DNA of 64,000 nt from Xylophilus ampelinus (GCF_901875635.1 NZ_CABFMN010000161.1:54701-118700), one strand, 5' to 3'; numbered from the stretch's first letter, positions 35,727-45,544 are shown. Notes: generated from the letters alone by a model not told the origin. Program-made: numbers and translations.

Positions 35727-36155
35727 ATGTCTACTTTCAGCGCAAAGCCCGCTGAGGTCGTGCACGAGTGGTTTGTGATTGACGCGACCGACAAGGTCCT
35801 CGGACGGGTAGCCAGCGAAGTGGCCCTCCGACTGCGCGGCAAGCACAAGGCCATTTACACGCCTCACGTCGACACCGGCGATTTCATCGTCATCGTCAAC
35901 GCCTCCAAGCTCAAGGTCACCGGCACCAAGTCGCTCGATAAGGTGTACTACCGTCATTCGGGCTTCCCCGGCGGCATCACGGCCACCAACTTCCGCGACA
36001 TGCAGGCCAAGCACCCCGGCCGTGCGCTCGAGAAGGCTGTCAAGGGCATGCTGCCCAAGGGCCCGCTCGGCTACGCGATGATCAAGAAACTCAAGGTGTA
36101 TGGCGGTGCAGAGCATCCGCACACCGCGCAGCAGCCCAAGGCGCTGGAAATCTAA
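35727..36155 (+). CDS. rplM: 50S ribosomal protein L13
   Basis: 142 aa, full length. [41 protein letters not shown] and [20 protein letters not shown] are L13 signatures. The ATG at 35727 follows AGGAAA. The longer frame from 35610 runs through the promoter leader and is not used. Pairs with rpsI in the usual operon, 11 bases apart. Confidence 0.98.
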   Translation: MSTFSAKPAEVVHEWFVIDATDKVLGRVASEVALRLRGKHKAIYTPHVDTGDFIVIVNASKLKVTGTKSLDKVYYRHSGFPGGITATNFRDMQAKHPGRALEKAVKGMLPKGPLGYAMIKKLKVYGGAEHPHTAQQPKALEI

Positions 36156-36166
36156 GGAGCCTTGAG

Positions 36167-36559
36167 ATGATTGGTGATTGGAACAATGGCACCGGCCGTC
36201 GCAAGTCCAGCGTCGCCCGCGTGTTTCTCAAGAAGGGCACCGGCAAGATCACGGTGAACGGCAAGGCGATCGAGGAATTCTTCGGCCGCCAGACCTCGAT
36301 CATGATCGCCAAGCAGCCCCTGGTGCTGACCGACAACGTCGAGAACTTCGACATCCAGGTCAACGTCCACGGCGGCGGCGAATCCGGCCAGGCCGGCGCG
36401 ACGCGCCACGGCATCACCCGTGCCCTGATCGACTACGACGCGAACCTCAAGCCGGTGCTGAGCCAGGCAGGTTTCGTCACCCGTGACGCCCGCGAAGTGG
36501 AACGGAAGAAGGTCGGTCTGCACTCTGCCCGCCGCCGCAAGCAATTCAGCAAGCGCTGA
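36167..36559 (+). CDS. rpsI: 30S ribosomal protein S9
   Basis: 130 aa, complete. [21 protein letters not shown] at the start region, [18 protein letters not shown], and the conserved C-terminal tail ending KQFSKR that reaches the P site. A GGAGCC site precedes the ATG. Confidence 0.98.
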   Translation: MIGDWNNGTGRRKSSVARVFLKKGTGKITVNGKAIEEFFGRQTSIMIAKQPLVLTDNVENFDIQVNVHGGGESGQAGATRHGITRALIDYDANLKPVLSQAGFVTRDAREVERKKVGLHSARRRKQFSKR

Positions 36560-36581
36560 TCCGGCTGCTGCCCATGGAAAG

Positions 36582-36606
36582 ACCGCCCTCGGGGCGGTTT
36601 TTCTTT
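36582..36606 (+). terminator. Rho-independent terminator of rplM-rpsI
   Basis: ACCGCCC-TCG-GGGCGGT followed by TTTTCTTT, 23 bases after the rpsI stop. Confidence 0.92.
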
Positions 36607-36674
36607 GTATGGGGTAGCATTCCTTTCCTTGGCCGCCTGCCATTTCGCACGGTGGCCCCCACGGAGAACCATCC

Positions 36675-37046
36675 ATGAGCGCAGTTGCCGAAACCATCAG
36701 CACCCCCAGCCAGATGCCCGAGCCGATCGTCTTCACGGACAGCGCGGCCGCCAAGGTGGCGGACCTGATCGCCGAAGAGGGCAATCCCGACCTGAAGCTG
36801 CGCGTGTTCGTGCAGGGCGGCGGCTGCTCGGGCTTCCAGTACGGCTTCACCTTCGACGAGATCACGAACGACGACGACACGACGATGACCAAGAACGGGG
36901 TGTCGCTGCTGATCGACGCGATGAGCTACCAGTACCTGGTCGGCGCCGAGATCGACTACAAGGAAGACCTGCAGGGTGCCCAGTTCGTGATCAAGAACCC
37001 GAACGCCACCAGCACCTGCGGCTGTGGCTCGAGCTTCTCGGCCTGA
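36675..37046 (+). CDS. erpA: Iron-sulfur cluster insertion protein ErpA
   Basis: 123-aa A-type Fe-S carrier. The three conserved cysteines are in [11 protein letters not shown] and [11 protein letters not shown]. ErpA passes [4Fe-4S] clusters to essential apoenzymes such as IspG/IspH. The N-terminal 20 residues are variable. Single-gene transcript: terminators lie on both sides. Confidence 0.95.
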   Translation: MSAVAETISTPSQMPEPIVFTDSAAAKVADLIAEEGNPDLKLRVFVQGGGCSGFQYGFTFDEITNDDDTTMTKNGVSLLIDAMSYQYLVGAEIDYKEDLQGAQFVIKNPNATSTCGCGSSFSA

Positions 37047-37109
37047 TCCGCATCTTGATCGGGCGGGCGCACACCGACCACCACCCCGCGTCCCACGTTT
37101 CACCGGTCC

Positions 37110-37131
37110 AGCCGCCTACGGGCGGCTTTTT
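37110..37131 (+). terminator. Rho-independent terminator of erpA
   Basis: AGCCGCC-TACG-GGCGGCT followed by TTTTTC, 63 bases after the erpA stop. Confidence 0.92.
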
Positions 37132-37188
37132 CGTTCCCGCGGCGCCTGCCGTCGGCCGCGGGGCCTCGCTCCAGAAAGCCAGAACACC

Positions 37189-38640
37189 ATGAGCGCACCG
37201 ACGCCCGCCATCCCCGATCCGTCGCCCGATGCCGCCAGCCGCCGCGTGCTGCTGTGGCTGGTGGCGATCGGCTTCTTCATGCAGACGCTGGACGCGACCA
37301 TCATCAACACGGCGCTGCCGGCGATGGCCGCCAGCCTGGGCGAGAGCCCGCTGCGCATGCAGTCGGTGATCGTGGCCTATTCGCTGACGATGGCGATGCT
37401 GATCCCGGCCTCGGGCTGGCTGGCCGACCGTTTCGGCACGCGGCGGGTGTTCATGCTGGCGATCGCGCTGTTTTCGCTCGGCTCGCTGGCCTGTGCGGCC
37501 TCGCGCGGGCTGGGCGAGCTGGTGGCGGCGCGCGTGCTGCAGGGGCTGGGCGGTGCGCTGCTGCTGCCGGTCGGGCGCCTGTCGGTGCTGCGCACCTTCC
37601 CGCGCGGCGAGTTCCTGCAGGCGATGAGCTTCGTCGCGATTCCGGGCCTCATCGGGCCGCTGCTGGGCCCGACGCTCGGCGGTTGGCTGGTGCAGTACGC
37701 ATCGTGGCACTGGATCTTCCTCATCAACCTGCCGGTGGGGTTGATCGGATTGGTCGCCACGCAGCGCTTCATGCCCGACTCGCGCGCCGAGCAGTCCGGG
37801 CGCTTCGACCTCTGGGGCTACGCGCTGCTGGCCTTCGGCATGGTCGCCATCTCATTGGCCATCGAGGGCGGTTCCGATCTGGGCCTGCGCCAGGCCGGCA
37901 CGCTGGTGCTGGGCGTCTTCGGCTTCGCGGCGCTGGTGGTGTACTGGCTGCATGCGGTGCGGCATCCGCAGCCGCTGTTCTCGACCCAGCTGTTCCGCGT
38001 GCGGACGCTGTCGGTGGGGCTGCTGGGCAACCTGTTCTGCCGGCTGGGCAGCGGGGCGATGCCTTTCCTGATCCCGATCTCGCTGCAGATCTCGCTGGGC
38101 TACTCGCCGCTGCAGGCGGGGCTGATGATGCTGCCCACGGCGCTCGCCGGCATGGCGATGAAGCGGGTGGCAACGCCGCTGATCCTGCGCTTCGGCTACC
38201 GCAACGTGCTGGTGGGCAACACGGCGATCATCGGCCTGCTGATGGCCAGCTTCGCCCTGGCGACGCCGGGCGAGCCGCTGTGGCTGCGCGTGCTGCAGCT
38301 CGCGGCCTTCGGCGCCTTCAATTCGCTGCAGTTCACGGCGATGAACACCATCACGCTCAAGGATCTGGACGGTGCCAGTGCCAGCAGCGGCAACAGCCTG
38401 CTGTCGATGGTGCAGATGCTGGCGATGAGCCTGGGCGTGGCCGTGGCCGGCGCGGTGCTGTCGGGCTTCGGTGCGGCCTTCGGCGGGACCGCCACGCCGG
38501 GCGCTGCGCTCGAAGCCTTCCAGGCCACCTTCGTCACGGTGGGCCTGATCACGCTGGCCTCGGCGGCCGTGTTCTGGCAGCTGCCTGCCGAGGCGCGGGC
38601 GCCCCAGCTCGATGGCCCGGAAGTGTCGGGGCACGGCTGA
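37189..38640 (+). CDS. DHA2-family MFS drug transporter (MdtD-like)
   Basis: A 483-aa inner-membrane protein of the 14-TM DHA2 family. Motif D-like LDATIINTALPAMA, motif A GWLADRFGTRRVF, motif B ARVLQGLGGALLLPVGR and motif C PGLIGPLLGPTLGG are present. E. coli MdtD (YegB) is the closest pattern I know; proton-driven efflux is the likely activity, with unknown substrate. The ATG at 37189 follows the erpA terminator; no strong RBS is visible (AGAAC). Confidence 0.88.
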   Translation: MSAPTPAIPDPSPDAASRRVLLWLVAIGFFMQTLDATIINTALPAMAASLGESPLRMQSVIVAYSLTMAMLIPASGWLADRFGTRRVFMLAIALFSLGSLACAASRGLGELVAARVLQGLGGALLLPVGRLSVLRTFPRGEFLQAMSFVAIPGLIGPLLGPTLGGWLVQYASWHWIFLINLPVGLIGLVATQRFMPDSRAEQSGRFDLWGYALLAFGMVAISLAIEGGSDLGLRQAGTLVLGVFGFAALVVYWLHAVRHPQPLFSTQLFRVRTLSVGLLGNLFCRLGSGAMPFLIPISLQISLGYSPLQAGLMMLPTALAGMAMKRVATPLILRFGYRNVLVGNTAIIGLLMASFALATPGEPLWLRVLQLAAFGAFNSLQFTAMNTITLKDLDGASASSGNSLLSMVQMLAMSLGVAVAGAVLSGFGAAFGGTATPGAALEAFQATFVTVGLITLASAAVFWQLPAEARAPQLDGPEVSGHG

Positions 38641-38649
38641 TCTGCTCTG

Positions 38650-38706
38650 TTTTTGATAGCTGCTTGCGCCCAGCCGACGGGCGTTTCAGCCACTTTTGGC
38701 TTGAAA
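38650..38706 (+). repeat. Comamonadaceae-type intergenic repeat, copy 5
   Basis: TTTTTGATAGCTGCTTGCGC, then CCGACGGGCGTTTCAG and CACTTTTGGCTTGAA. It fills the gap between two convergent genes, ending one base before the anmK stop codon. Confidence 0.88.
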
Positions 38707-38707
38707 C

Positions 38708-39838
38708 TCAGGCCGGATAGAGGGCGCCCAGCACCCGCGCGCCGCGGGCGCCGGTCACGCTGGCCAGGTTGCCCGGCTCACGCCGAACGGTGCGGTGCGC
38801 CAGCCAGGCGAAGGCCGTGGCCTCCACCTGCTGCGGCGGCAGGCCGCGTGCTTCGGAAGACAGGACCGCCACCCCGGGGAGCAGGGCCGCGAGCCGCGCC
38901 ATCAGGTGCGCATTGAGCGCGCCGCCGCCGCAGACGATCAGCGTGCGCGCCTCGGCGGCGGCCTCGTGCACGGCCCGGGCGGCACTTTCCGCCGTGAGCT
39001 CGGCCAGCGTGGCCTGGACGTCCTGGGGTGGCAGCGGCGTCTCCTGGTCGAGCGCCGCGGCCAGCCACTCGGGATGGAACAGGTCGCGGCCGGTGCTCTT
39101 GGGCGCGGGACGCGCGAAGTAGGGCTCGGCCAGCAGGCGCGCCAGCAGGCCGGGGTGGACCTGGCCACTGGCGGCCCAGGCACCGCCGGCATCGAAGGGC
39201 GCGCCGCGATGCTGTTGGCACCAGTGGTCCATCAGCGCATTCGCCGGCCCGCAGTCGAAGCCGAGCACCGTACGGTCGTCGGCCAGCGCAGCCGGTGGCA
39301 GCACGCTCAGGTTGGCGATGCCGCCGAGATTGAGCACCGTTACGGTCTCGTCGGGCCGTCCGAACAGCGCCGCGTGGAAGGCCGGCACCAGCGGCGCGCC
39401 CTGCCCGCCGGCCGCGAGGTCGCGCGTGCGGAAGTCGGCCACCACGTCGATGCCCGTCAGCTCGGCCAGCAGGGCCGGGTTGTTCAGCTGCAACGTGTAG
39501 CCAGTGCCGTCGAATTCGCCGGGGCGGTGGCGCACCGTCTGGCCGTGGGCGCCGATGGCGACGATCTGCGCGGCCTCCTGGCCCGCCTCCGCGAGCAGCG
39601 TGCGCACGACGTGCGCATAGACGCGGGCGAGCCCATTGCCGGCGAGTGCCGCGCGGTGCAGCTCGTTGGCACCTTCGGGACGGTTGAGCGCGAGCAGCTC
39701 CTCGCGCAGCGCGGCGGGAAAGGGCGTGCTCGCATGCGCCCGCACAGCGATGGCGCCCCCGGCCAGATCGGCCAGCACGCCATCCACGCCGTCGAGCGAG
39801 GTGCCGGACATCAGCCCGATGAACAGTTCTGCGGCCAT
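38708..39838 (-). CDS. anmK: Anhydro-N-acetylmuramic acid kinase
   Basis: A 376-aa sugar kinase of the ASKHA fold that phosphorylates and opens anhydroMurNAc during cell-wall recycling. FIGLMSGTSLDGVDGVL is the ATP-binding motif, IGAHGQTVRHRPG and VVADFRTRDLAAGGQGAPLVPAFH bind substrate, and NLGGIANLS the second phosphate motif. It follows an M23 peptidase gene on the same strand but after a terminator. Murein recycling and remodelling are thus neighbours. Confidence 0.96.
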   Translation of the reverse strand: MAAELFIGLMSGTSLDGVDGVLADLAGGAIAVRAHASTPFPAALREELLALNRPEGANELHRAALAGNGLARVYAHVVRTLLAEAGQEAAQIVAIGAHGQTVRHRPGEFDGTGYTLQLNNPALLAELTGIDVVADFRTRDLAAGGQGAPLVPAFHAALFGRPDETVTVLNLGGIANLSVLPPAALADDRTVLGFDCGPANALMDHWCQQHRGAPFDAGGAWAASGQVHPGLLARLLAEPYFARPAPKSTGRDLFHPEWLAAALDQETPLPPQDVQATLAELTAESAARAVHEAAAEARTLIVCGGGALNAHLMARLAALLPGVAVLSSEARGLPPQQVEATAFAWLAHRTVRREPGNLASVTGARGARVLGALYPA

Positions 39839-39855
39839 GGCGGCGAGGTTGCTCC

Positions 39856-39884
39856 AAAGAAAAAGCGCCGCAACAGCGGCGCTT
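39856..39884 (-). terminator. Terminator of the M23 peptidase gene
   Basis: On the minus strand, AAGCGCCGC-TGTT-GCGGCGCTT is followed by TTTCTTT. It lies between the peptidase and anmK, so anmK probably has its own promoter or relies on readthrough. Confidence 0.88.
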
Positions 39885-39911
39885 CGGATTGTGAGGGCGT
39901 GGGCGAGGCGC

Positions 39912-41270
39912 TCAGTCGGCGCTCGCCTTGACCACCGAGAAGGCAGCCGCCAGCTCGGTGCGCGTGGCCTTCGCCACCTTCTCGAAGGCGAGACGCGCCG
40001 CGGCGGAGATGGGCTGTCCCCCGTCCTGCTGGGCGATGGTGGTCGGGTCGTGGTACTCGCCGTTGATGCGGAACTCGAAGTGCAGGTGCGGCCCGGTGGC
40101 CCAGCCGGTGGATCCCACGGCGCCGATCGACTGGCCCTGGCTCACGGACTGGCCTTCCTTGACGTCGATGCGCGAGAGGTGCGCGTAGGCCGTCTGCTGG
40201 CCGTTGCGGTGGCCGATGATGACGATGTTGCCGTAGCCGTTCTGCTGGCCGGCGAAATCGACCGTGCCGTCGCCCACCGTGCGCACCGGCGTGCCGGTGG
40301 GGGCTGCGAAGTCGATGCCGTTGTGCTGGCGCCAGCTGTTCAGGATGGGATGCATGCGCATCGCGAAGCCGCTGGACACGCGCGTGAACTCGACCGGCGA
40401 GCTCAGGTAGGCCTTGCGCAGGCTGTCGCCGTTGGGGCGGTAGTAGCCGCCCTTCTGCCCGGGCTCCTGGTACCACATGGCCTGCCAGGTCTTGCCGTTG
40501 TTCTCGAATTCGGCCGAGAGCACGCGGCCCGTGCGCATCGTCTGGCCGTCCGCCTCGAAGGTTTCGTAGACCACGGCGAAGCGGTCGCCCTTGCGCAACT
40601 GGCGGAAGTCCACGTCGCCCTGGAAGATGTCGGCCAGCTGGCTGGCGACGGCATCGGGGATGCGGGCCACGTCGGTGGCGGCGAAGAGCGAGCTGCGCAC
40701 GATGCCGCTGGCCAGGCGCGTGCCCGGGGTCAGCGTGTCGGTCTCGGTGCGGGCGATGAAACCGGCCGGGAGCCGTTCGACCACGAAGCGCTTGAAGCCG
40801 CCGTCGCCGTCGGGAATCCAGCGCGCCGTGAGCTTGCGCAGGCTGCTGTCCTGCCCGATCTCGGCGTTGATGGTGCGGCCGACGCGGTTGAAGAAGGCGG
40901 CGCGGGCCTCGGCATTGCCGCGCACGAAGGCGGCGGCGGCCGGGTCGCTCACGCCCAGGCGCCGGAGCAGCGCCTCGGCCGTGTCGCCGGAGCGGCTCTG
41001 CTCGCTGCGGAACAGCGTGAAGCTGAGCGCGTCCAGCACTTCGCTCTGGCTCGCGACCGGCAGCGGAGCCACGGTCTCGAGCACCTGGTGGATGGGCAGG
41101 TCGGACGCGTCAGGGCCCAGCGAGGCGACCGCGAAGGCGCCGCCGCCGGCGCACAGCAGCATCGCGGCGATGGCCGCTGTCAGATGACGCGGATAGGTCT
41201 TGACGGTGGTGGCGATGCGGGAAGCGACAAGCTCCTCGGCGGCCAGGATGCCGTTGATCAGTTTGGACAA
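39912..41270 (-). CDS. M23 family metallopeptidase (murein endopeptidase)
   Basis: A 452-aa membrane-anchored peptidase. One N-terminal helix (LTAAIAAMLLCAGGGAFAVA, about residues 30-49), a mid-part with the Csd3-like N-terminal fold, then LytM/peptidase_M23 with HNGIDFAAPTGTPVR (HxxxD Zn ligands) and GPHLHFEFR (HxH). It cleaves peptidoglycan cross-links (MepM/YebA type). Divergent from tyrS. Confidence 0.92.
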   Translation of the reverse strand: MSKLINGILAAEELVASRIATTVKTYPRHLTAAIAAMLLCAGGGAFAVASLGPDASDLPIHQVLETVAPLPVASQSEVLDALSFTLFRSEQSRSGDTAEALLRRLGVSDPAAAAFVRGNAEARAAFFNRVGRTINAEIGQDSSLRKLTARWIPDGDGGFKRFVVERLPAGFIARTETDTLTPGTRLASGIVRSSLFAATDVARIPDAVASQLADIFQGDVDFRQLRKGDRFAVVYETFEADGQTMRTGRVLSAEFENNGKTWQAMWYQEPGQKGGYYRPNGDSLRKAYLSSPVEFTRVSSGFAMRMHPILNSWRQHNGIDFAAPTGTPVRTVGDGTVDFAGQQNGYGNIVIIGHRNGQQTAYAHLSRIDVKEGQSVSQGQSIGAVGSTGWATGPHLHFEFRINGEYHDPTTIAQQDGGQPISAAARLAFEKVAKATRTELAAAFSVVKASAD

Positions 41271-41431
41271 CTCAGAAATCCAGCTCGGGTTCGGCGACCG
41301 CCTGTGCCAGCAAGTTGCGGGCCAACGAAGGTCTTCAGGCGGGGCGAAAAAGGAGCGGCGCTTAGAATGCAGCGCTCAAGAAACCGGCCGGAGTATAGCT
41401 TTCGGTCGTTGCTTTCCCCACAAAAATCCAA
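41271..41431. promoter_or_regulatory. Divergent M23 peptidase/tyrS promoter region
   Basis: 161 bases. TAGAAT at 41363 and TATAGC near 41395 are candidate -10 boxes for tyrS, without clear -35 partners. No T-box or other leader regulator is seen before tyrS. Confidence 0.35.
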
Positions 41432-42664
41432 ATGAATCCCGAGTTTGTTACTGGTCAGCCGCCGTCTGATGGTGTAGGACGCGCGCTAGAAATTTCTCTC
41501 CGCGGCGCTGACGAACTGCTGCCGCAGGACGAGTGGGTGAAGAAGCTCCGGCGCGCGGAATCCACCGGCCAGCCGCTGCGCATCAAGCTCGGGCTGGACC
41601 CGACGGCGCCGGACATCCACTTCGGCCACACCGTGGTGCTGAACAAGATGCGCCAGCTCCAAGACCTGGGGCACACGGTGATCTTCCTGATCGGCGACTT
41701 CACCAGCCTGATCGGCGATCCGTCGGGCCGCAACACCACGCGCCCGCCGCTCACGGCCGAGCAGATCCGCGCCAACGCCGAGACCTACTTCGCCCAAGCC
41801 AAGCTGGTGCTGGACGAGTCGAAGACCGAGATCCGCTACAACTCCGAGTGGAGCGACCCGCTGGGCGCGCGCGGCATGATCCAGCTGGCCGCCAAGTACA
41901 CGGTGGCCCGCATGATGGAGCGTGACGACTTCAGCAAGCGCTTCAAGGCCGGGCAGTCGATCTCGGTCCACGAATTCCTCTACCCGCTGATGCAGGGCTA
42001 CGACTCGGTGGCGCTCAAGAGCGACCTCGAACTCGGCGGCACCGACCAGAAGTTCAACCTGCTGGTCGGGCGGCATCTGCAGCAGGAGTACGGCCAGGAG
42101 CCGCAGTGCATCCTGACCATGCCGCTGCTGGAGGGGCTCGACGGTGTCGAGAAGATGTCCAAAAGCAAGAACAACTACATCGGCATCGGCGAGGACGCGA
42201 ACACGATGTTCGCCAAGACGCTGTCGATCTCCGACGAGCTGATGTGGAAGTGGTACACCCTGCTGTCCTTCCGCTCGCTGGAGGAGATCGCCGCGCTGAA
42301 GGCCGAGGTGGCGGCCGGGCGCAACCCCAAGGACGCCAAGGTGCTGCTGGCCAAGGAACTCACGGCGCGCTTCCACAGCGCGCAGGCGGCCGAGGCGGCC
42401 GAGCAGGACTTCATCCACCGCAGCAAGGGCGGCGTGCCGGCCGAGATTCCCGAAGTGACGCTCTCGGGCGCGCCGCTGGGCATTGCGCAGCTGCTGAAGC
42501 AGGCCAATCTGGCGCCCTCGACCTCGGAGGGCAACCGCCTGATCGATGGCGGCGGCGTGCGCATCGATTCGGCCGTGGTGAGCGACAAGGGGCTCAAGCT
42601 GGGGGCCGGCAGCTATGTGGTGCAGGTGGGCAAGCGCAAGTTCGCGCGCGTGCACCTGGCCTGA
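41432..42664 (+). CDS. tyrS: Tyrosyl-tRNA synthetase
   Basis: A 410-aa class-I synthetase. HIGH motif is HFGHT in [21 protein letters not shown] is in [14 protein letters not shown], and a C-terminal S4 domain (residues about 345-405) closes the protein. The spacing matches the TyrZ-type bacterial enzyme. Essential; attaches Tyr to its tRNA. Confidence 0.97.
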   Translation: MNPEFVTGQPPSDGVGRALEISLRGADELLPQDEWVKKLRRAESTGQPLRIKLGLDPTAPDIHFGHTVVLNKMRQLQDLGHTVIFLIGDFTSLIGDPSGRNTTRPPLTAEQIRANAETYFAQAKLVLDESKTEIRYNSEWSDPLGARGMIQLAAKYTVARMMERDDFSKRFKAGQSISVHEFLYPLMQGYDSVALKSDLELGGTDQKFNLLVGRHLQQEYGQEPQCILTMPLLEGLDGVEKMSKSKNNYIGIGEDANTMFAKTLSISDELMWKWYTLLSFRSLEEIAALKAEVAAGRNPKDAKVLLAKELTARFHSAQAAEAAEQDFIHRSKGGVPAEIPEVTLSGAPLGIAQLLKQANLAPSTSEGNRLIDGGGVRIDSAVVSDKGLKLGAGSYVVQVGKRKFARVHLA

Positions 42665-42695
42665 TTCGCCGAATGATCGCGCGATTTGCTCATCT

Positions 42696-42748
42696 TTTGA
42701 TAGCTGCTCGCGCAGGCAGGACGGGCGCTGGAGCCCTATTTCGTTCAA
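42696..42748 (+). repeat. Comamonadaceae-type intergenic repeat, copy 6
   Basis: TTTTGATAGCTGCTCGCGCA, then GGACGGGCGCTGGAGCCC and TATTTCGTTCAA. It lies between tyrS and its terminator. Confidence 0.85.
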
Positions 42749-42762
42749 GGAACCTGCAGGGG

Positions 42763-42796
42763 TGACAGAAAAGGGGCCTTCGGGCCCCTTCTGTCA
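42763..42796 (+). terminator. Terminator between tyrS and the OmpA-like gene
   Basis: TGACAGAAAAGGGGCC-TTCG-GGCCCCTTCTGTCA: long inverted repeat with a 2-base bulge and a stable TTCG loop. The T-tract is interrupted (TTCTGT). It can serve both convergent genes. Confidence 0.7.
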
Positions 42797-42819
42797 TGCG
42801 GCGCGCGCCAAGGGCGCGG

Positions 42820-43431
42820 TCAGCGCACCTCGATCGTGACGCGGCGGTTGCGCGGTTCGTCGACCTCGTCGGCGGTCGGCACGGCCAGGTCGCGCTCGCC
42901 GCGGCCTGCGGCCTCGATGCGCTGGCCCGGAAAGCCGCGCTGGATCAGGAGCTGCCGCAGTTCCTCGGCGCGGCGCCGCGAGAGCTGGTCGTTCTGCGGC
43001 CCGGTGCCCACCGTGTCGGTGTGGCCGGTGACGACGATGTCGGCGCCCGGCCGGGCCGCGGCGGCGGCCAGCATTTCCTGGACGGTCTGCTGCGAGGCTT
43101 CGGTCAGGACCGTGCCCCCGGCGTCGAAGTAGACGGTGTAGCGCTGCGGCCCCGGCGGCATCAGGTCGAACAGGGTGGCGTTGTCCTTGCGGACCTGGGC
43201 CGGGTCGGCCGCGTCGACCACCGGCGCGCCGGTGGCGCCGACGGCGGCGGTGGCGCGCTGGAAGGGCTTGTCGAGCGTCTGCTCGCCGCCCTTGGCCCGC
43301 ACCACCACGGCGGACGGCCGGCCGTCGGCCTGCGGCAGCAGCACCACCCGCGTGGCGGGCGTGGAACAGGCGCCCAGCAGCACCGCGAGGGCGCAGCCCG
43401 CGGCCAGGGCTATTCGGCGGCGGATCGTCAT
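42820..43431 (-). CDS. OmpA-family lipoprotein
   Basis: A 203-aa lipoprotein: lipobox LLGAC, then a linker and an OmpA/MotB peptidoglycan-binding domain with VTGHTDTVGTGPQND, LSRRRAEELRQLL and the Arg of NRRVTIEV. It anchors to murein non-covalently. The start (43431) overlaps the FecR-gene stop in TGATG, so the two are coupled. Confidence 0.88.
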   Translation of the reverse strand: MTIRRRIALAAGCALAVLLGACSTPATRVVLLPQADGRPSAVVVRAKGGEQTLDKPFQRATAAVGATGAPVVDAADPAQVRKDNATLFDLMPPGPQRYTVYFDAGGTVLTEASQQTVQEMLAAAAARPGADIVVTGHTDTVGTGPQNDQLSRRRAEELRQLLIQRGFPGQRIEAAGRGERDLAVPTADEVDEPRNRRVTIEVR

Positions 43432-43952
43432 CACGGCTGGGCGTCGGCCGTGACGATGAAGTCCGTGCCGCGGATGCCGATGGTGGCGGTCTGCGTGTCC
43501 ACGCGCACCGCGTCGGGGTTGGTCTTGCCGATCAGGCCGCTGACCATGCGCAGCGATCCGCGCAGCAGCGAGACGAGCAGCCCGCCGTCCTGCGTGGTCG
43601 AGTCGAAATGGAACTGCTTGAGGTCCAGCCGCGAATCGGGGCCGAGAACCAGCGCCGTGCCGTCTCGCAGCACCAGGCTGGCGGCGCTGGCGGGGCCGGT
43701 GGAGATGCGATCGATGGGCGAGACGCGGTCGCCCGGCCTGGCCAAGCGGGCGTCGCCACCGCCGCTGAGCACGTGGACCTCGCCCTGCACGGACTTGATG
43801 AAGCCGGCATGCGCGTCGGCCGCGGGCGCGGGCGTGGCCGCCGCGCGTGCGGGGGGCACGGAGGCGGCAGCGGGCGCGGTCTGCGCCCCGGCCGCCGCAC
43901 TGGCCAGAGCCATCGCGCAAACGGCGAGGCCGGGCGTCGGGCGGAAAGACAT
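43431..43952 (-). CDS. FecR-domain periplasmic protein
   Basis: A 173-aa exported protein. The signal peptide is MSFRPTPGLAVCAMALASAA. The FecR domain follows: GFIKSVQGEVHVLSGGGDARL, then GDRVSPIDRISTGP, DGTALVLGPDSRLDL and TQTATIGIRGTDFIV. There is no membrane helix or cytoplasmic anti-sigma part, so it is a free-standing FecR domain, not a classical sigma regulator. I take the ATG at 43952; upstream in-frame extensions would cover the divergent gene. Confidence 0.82.
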   Translation of the reverse strand: MSFRPTPGLAVCAMALASAAAGAQTAPAAASVPPARAAATPAPAADAHAGFIKSVQGEVHVLSGGGDARLARPGDRVSPIDRISTGPASAASLVLRDGTALVLGPDSRLDLKQFHFDSTTQDGGLLVSLLRGSLRMVSGLIGKTNPDAVRVDTQTATIGIRGTDFIVTADAQP

Positions 43953-44094
43953 GCAGTGTCTCCAGGGGAAGCCGAGAGGGGCGCAATGGTACGCGAGGCG
44001 TCCTGGCGGCGTGCCCGGACTGGATAATCCGCCGCCCGCCCTTGTCGCCCTGCCTGCCGTGCCACCCGATCCTTCACCCGCTGCGCGCGCCTCC

Positions 44095-45030
44095 ATGAGC
44101 CCGAAGGCGCTGCTGCGCCTGTCGGTGGTCGTGGCCCTCGTCACCATCGTGCTCAAGGGCTGGGCCGGCTACATCACGCATTCGATGGGCCTGATCTCCG
44201 ACGCGATGGAGTCCTTCGTCAACCTGGCGAGCGCGGTGTTCGCGCTCGGCATGGTGACCATCGCCACTAGGCCGGCCGACGACGAGCATCCGTACGGCCA
44301 CCACAAGGCGGAGTACTTCTCCTCCGGCTTCGAGGGCATCCTGATCATCGGCGCCGCGGTGGCGATCGGCTGGGCCGCCATCGACCGCCTGATCCATCCG
44401 CACCCGCTGGAGCAACTGGGCTGGGGCCTGGCGCTGTCGGTCGTGAGCTCGGCCTTCAACGCCGGCCTGGCCTTCATGCTCTTTCGTGCGGCCAAGGTGC
44501 ATCGCTCGATCGCGCTGGAGGCCGATGGCCGCCACCTGATGGCGGATGTGTGGACCTCGGCCGCCGTGGTCGTCGGGCTGCTGGCCGTGCTGGCCACCGG
44601 CTGGCTGTGGCTGGATTCGGTGCTGGCGCTGGGCGTGGCGCTGAACATCGTGCGCGAGGGCGCGCACCTGGTCTGGCGCTCGAGCCAGGGCCTGATGGAC
44701 CAGGCGCTGGAACCCGAGGCACAGGAGTCCCTGCACGCCGCGCTCGCGCGCTTCGTCGCCCGGGTGCCCGAAGGGCCGCAACTGCGCTTCGACGACATCG
44801 TCACGCGCCGGGCCGGACAGCGCCGCTTCGCCGACCTGCACATGCACGTACCGGGTGACTGGTCGCTGCAGCGCGCGGCGGCATTGCGCGACGGCGTGGA
44901 GCAGGCGCTGATGGATGCTGTGCCAGGCCTGCGGGTGACGTTGCAACTGCTGCCGCTGACCATGGAAGCGCGCGCTGTGCAGCTCGATGGCCATCCGGGG
45001 ACCGAGGCGGCCGGTGGAGGCTCGGCATGA
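44095..45030 (+). CDS. Cation diffusion facilitator (CDF) transporter
   Basis: A 311-aa divalent-metal/proton antiporter. Helix 2 contains [12 protein letters not shown] with the Asp of the transport site, helix 5 has [12 protein letters not shown] (HxxxD), and a cytoplasmic CDF domain with [15 protein letters not shown] follows. It lacks a His-rich loop. FieF-like; metal (Fe, Zn or Mn) not identifiable. The ATG of dtd overlaps its stop. Confidence 0.88.
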   Translation: MSPKALLRLSVVVALVTIVLKGWAGYITHSMGLISDAMESFVNLASAVFALGMVTIATRPADDEHPYGHHKAEYFSSGFEGILIIGAAVAIGWAAIDRLIHPHPLEQLGWGLALSVVSSAFNAGLAFMLFRAAKVHRSIALEADGRHLMADVWTSAAVVVGLLAVLATGWLWLDSVLALGVALNIVREGAHLVWRSSQGLMDQALEPEAQESLHAALARFVARVPEGPQLRFDDIVTRRAGQRRFADLHMHVPGDWSLQRAAALRDGVEQALMDAVPGLRVTLQLLPLTMEARAVQLDGHPGTEAAGGGSA

Positions 45031-45467
45031 AGGCCGTGCTGCAGCGCGTGAGCGACGCGCGCGTGGAGGTCGGCGGCGATGTGGTCGGGCGCATCGGCCA
45101 TGGCCTGCTGGTGCTGGTGTGCGCCGAGCGCGGGGACACCGAGTCCACTGGCGGGCGCCTGCTGGCCAAGATCCTGAAGCTGCGCATCTTTTCGGATGAC
45201 GCCGGGAAGATGAACCGCAGCGTGCAGGATGTCGGCGGCGGCCTGCTGCTGGTCAGCCAGTTCACGCTCGCGGCCGACGTGAGCGGCGGCAACCGGCCGA
45301 GCTTCACCAGCGCGGCGCCACCCGACGAGGGCCGCCGGCTCTACGAGGCCTTCGTGGCGCAGGCCCGCGCGGCGCATCCCGAGGTGGCGACCGGCACCTT
45401 CGGCGCCGACATGCAGGTCCATCTGGTGAACGACGGGCCGGTCACCATTCCGCTACAGATTTCATAG
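45027..45467 (+). CDS. dtd: D-aminoacyl-tRNA deacylase
   Basis: 146 aa, full length. [35 protein letters not shown] and the Gly-cisPro motif in [10 protein letters not shown] are the DTD active-site elements. It removes D-amino acids from tRNA. The last sense codon and the TAG stop lie inside a repeat copy (GATTTCATAGCTG). Confidence 0.96.
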   Translation: MKAVLQRVSDARVEVGGDVVGRIGHGLLVLVCAERGDTESTGGRLLAKILKLRIFSDDAGKMNRSVQDVGGGLLLVSQFTLAADVSGGNRPSFTSAAPPDEGRRLYEAFVAQARAAHPEVATGTFGADMQVHLVNDGPVTIPLQIS

Positions 45468-45512
45468 CTGATTCTTCAAGCGGAGCGAGCGCTGCAGCCC
45501 GATTTCGCTTGT
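45459..45512 (+). repeat. Comamonadaceae-type repeat, copy 7, supplying the dtd stop
   Basis: GATTTCATAGCTGATTCTTC, then CGAGCGCTGCAGCCCGATTTCGCTTGTTG. Diverged in the middle, but both ends fit the family. Confidence 0.7.
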
Positions 45513-45544
45513 TGTCACCTGTATATCGCGCGACGTCGGGGCGC

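Noticed and set aside
36152..36892. A 246-codon minus-strand frame over rpsI and erpA
   Set aside because: It runs through the rpsI terminator and opposite two ribosomal/Fe-S genes with certain identity.
42796..44094. A long plus-strand N-terminal extension of the CDF transporter
   Set aside because: It lies opposite the OmpA-like and FecR genes and has no membrane or metal-binding pattern; the ATG at 44095 begins the conserved protein.
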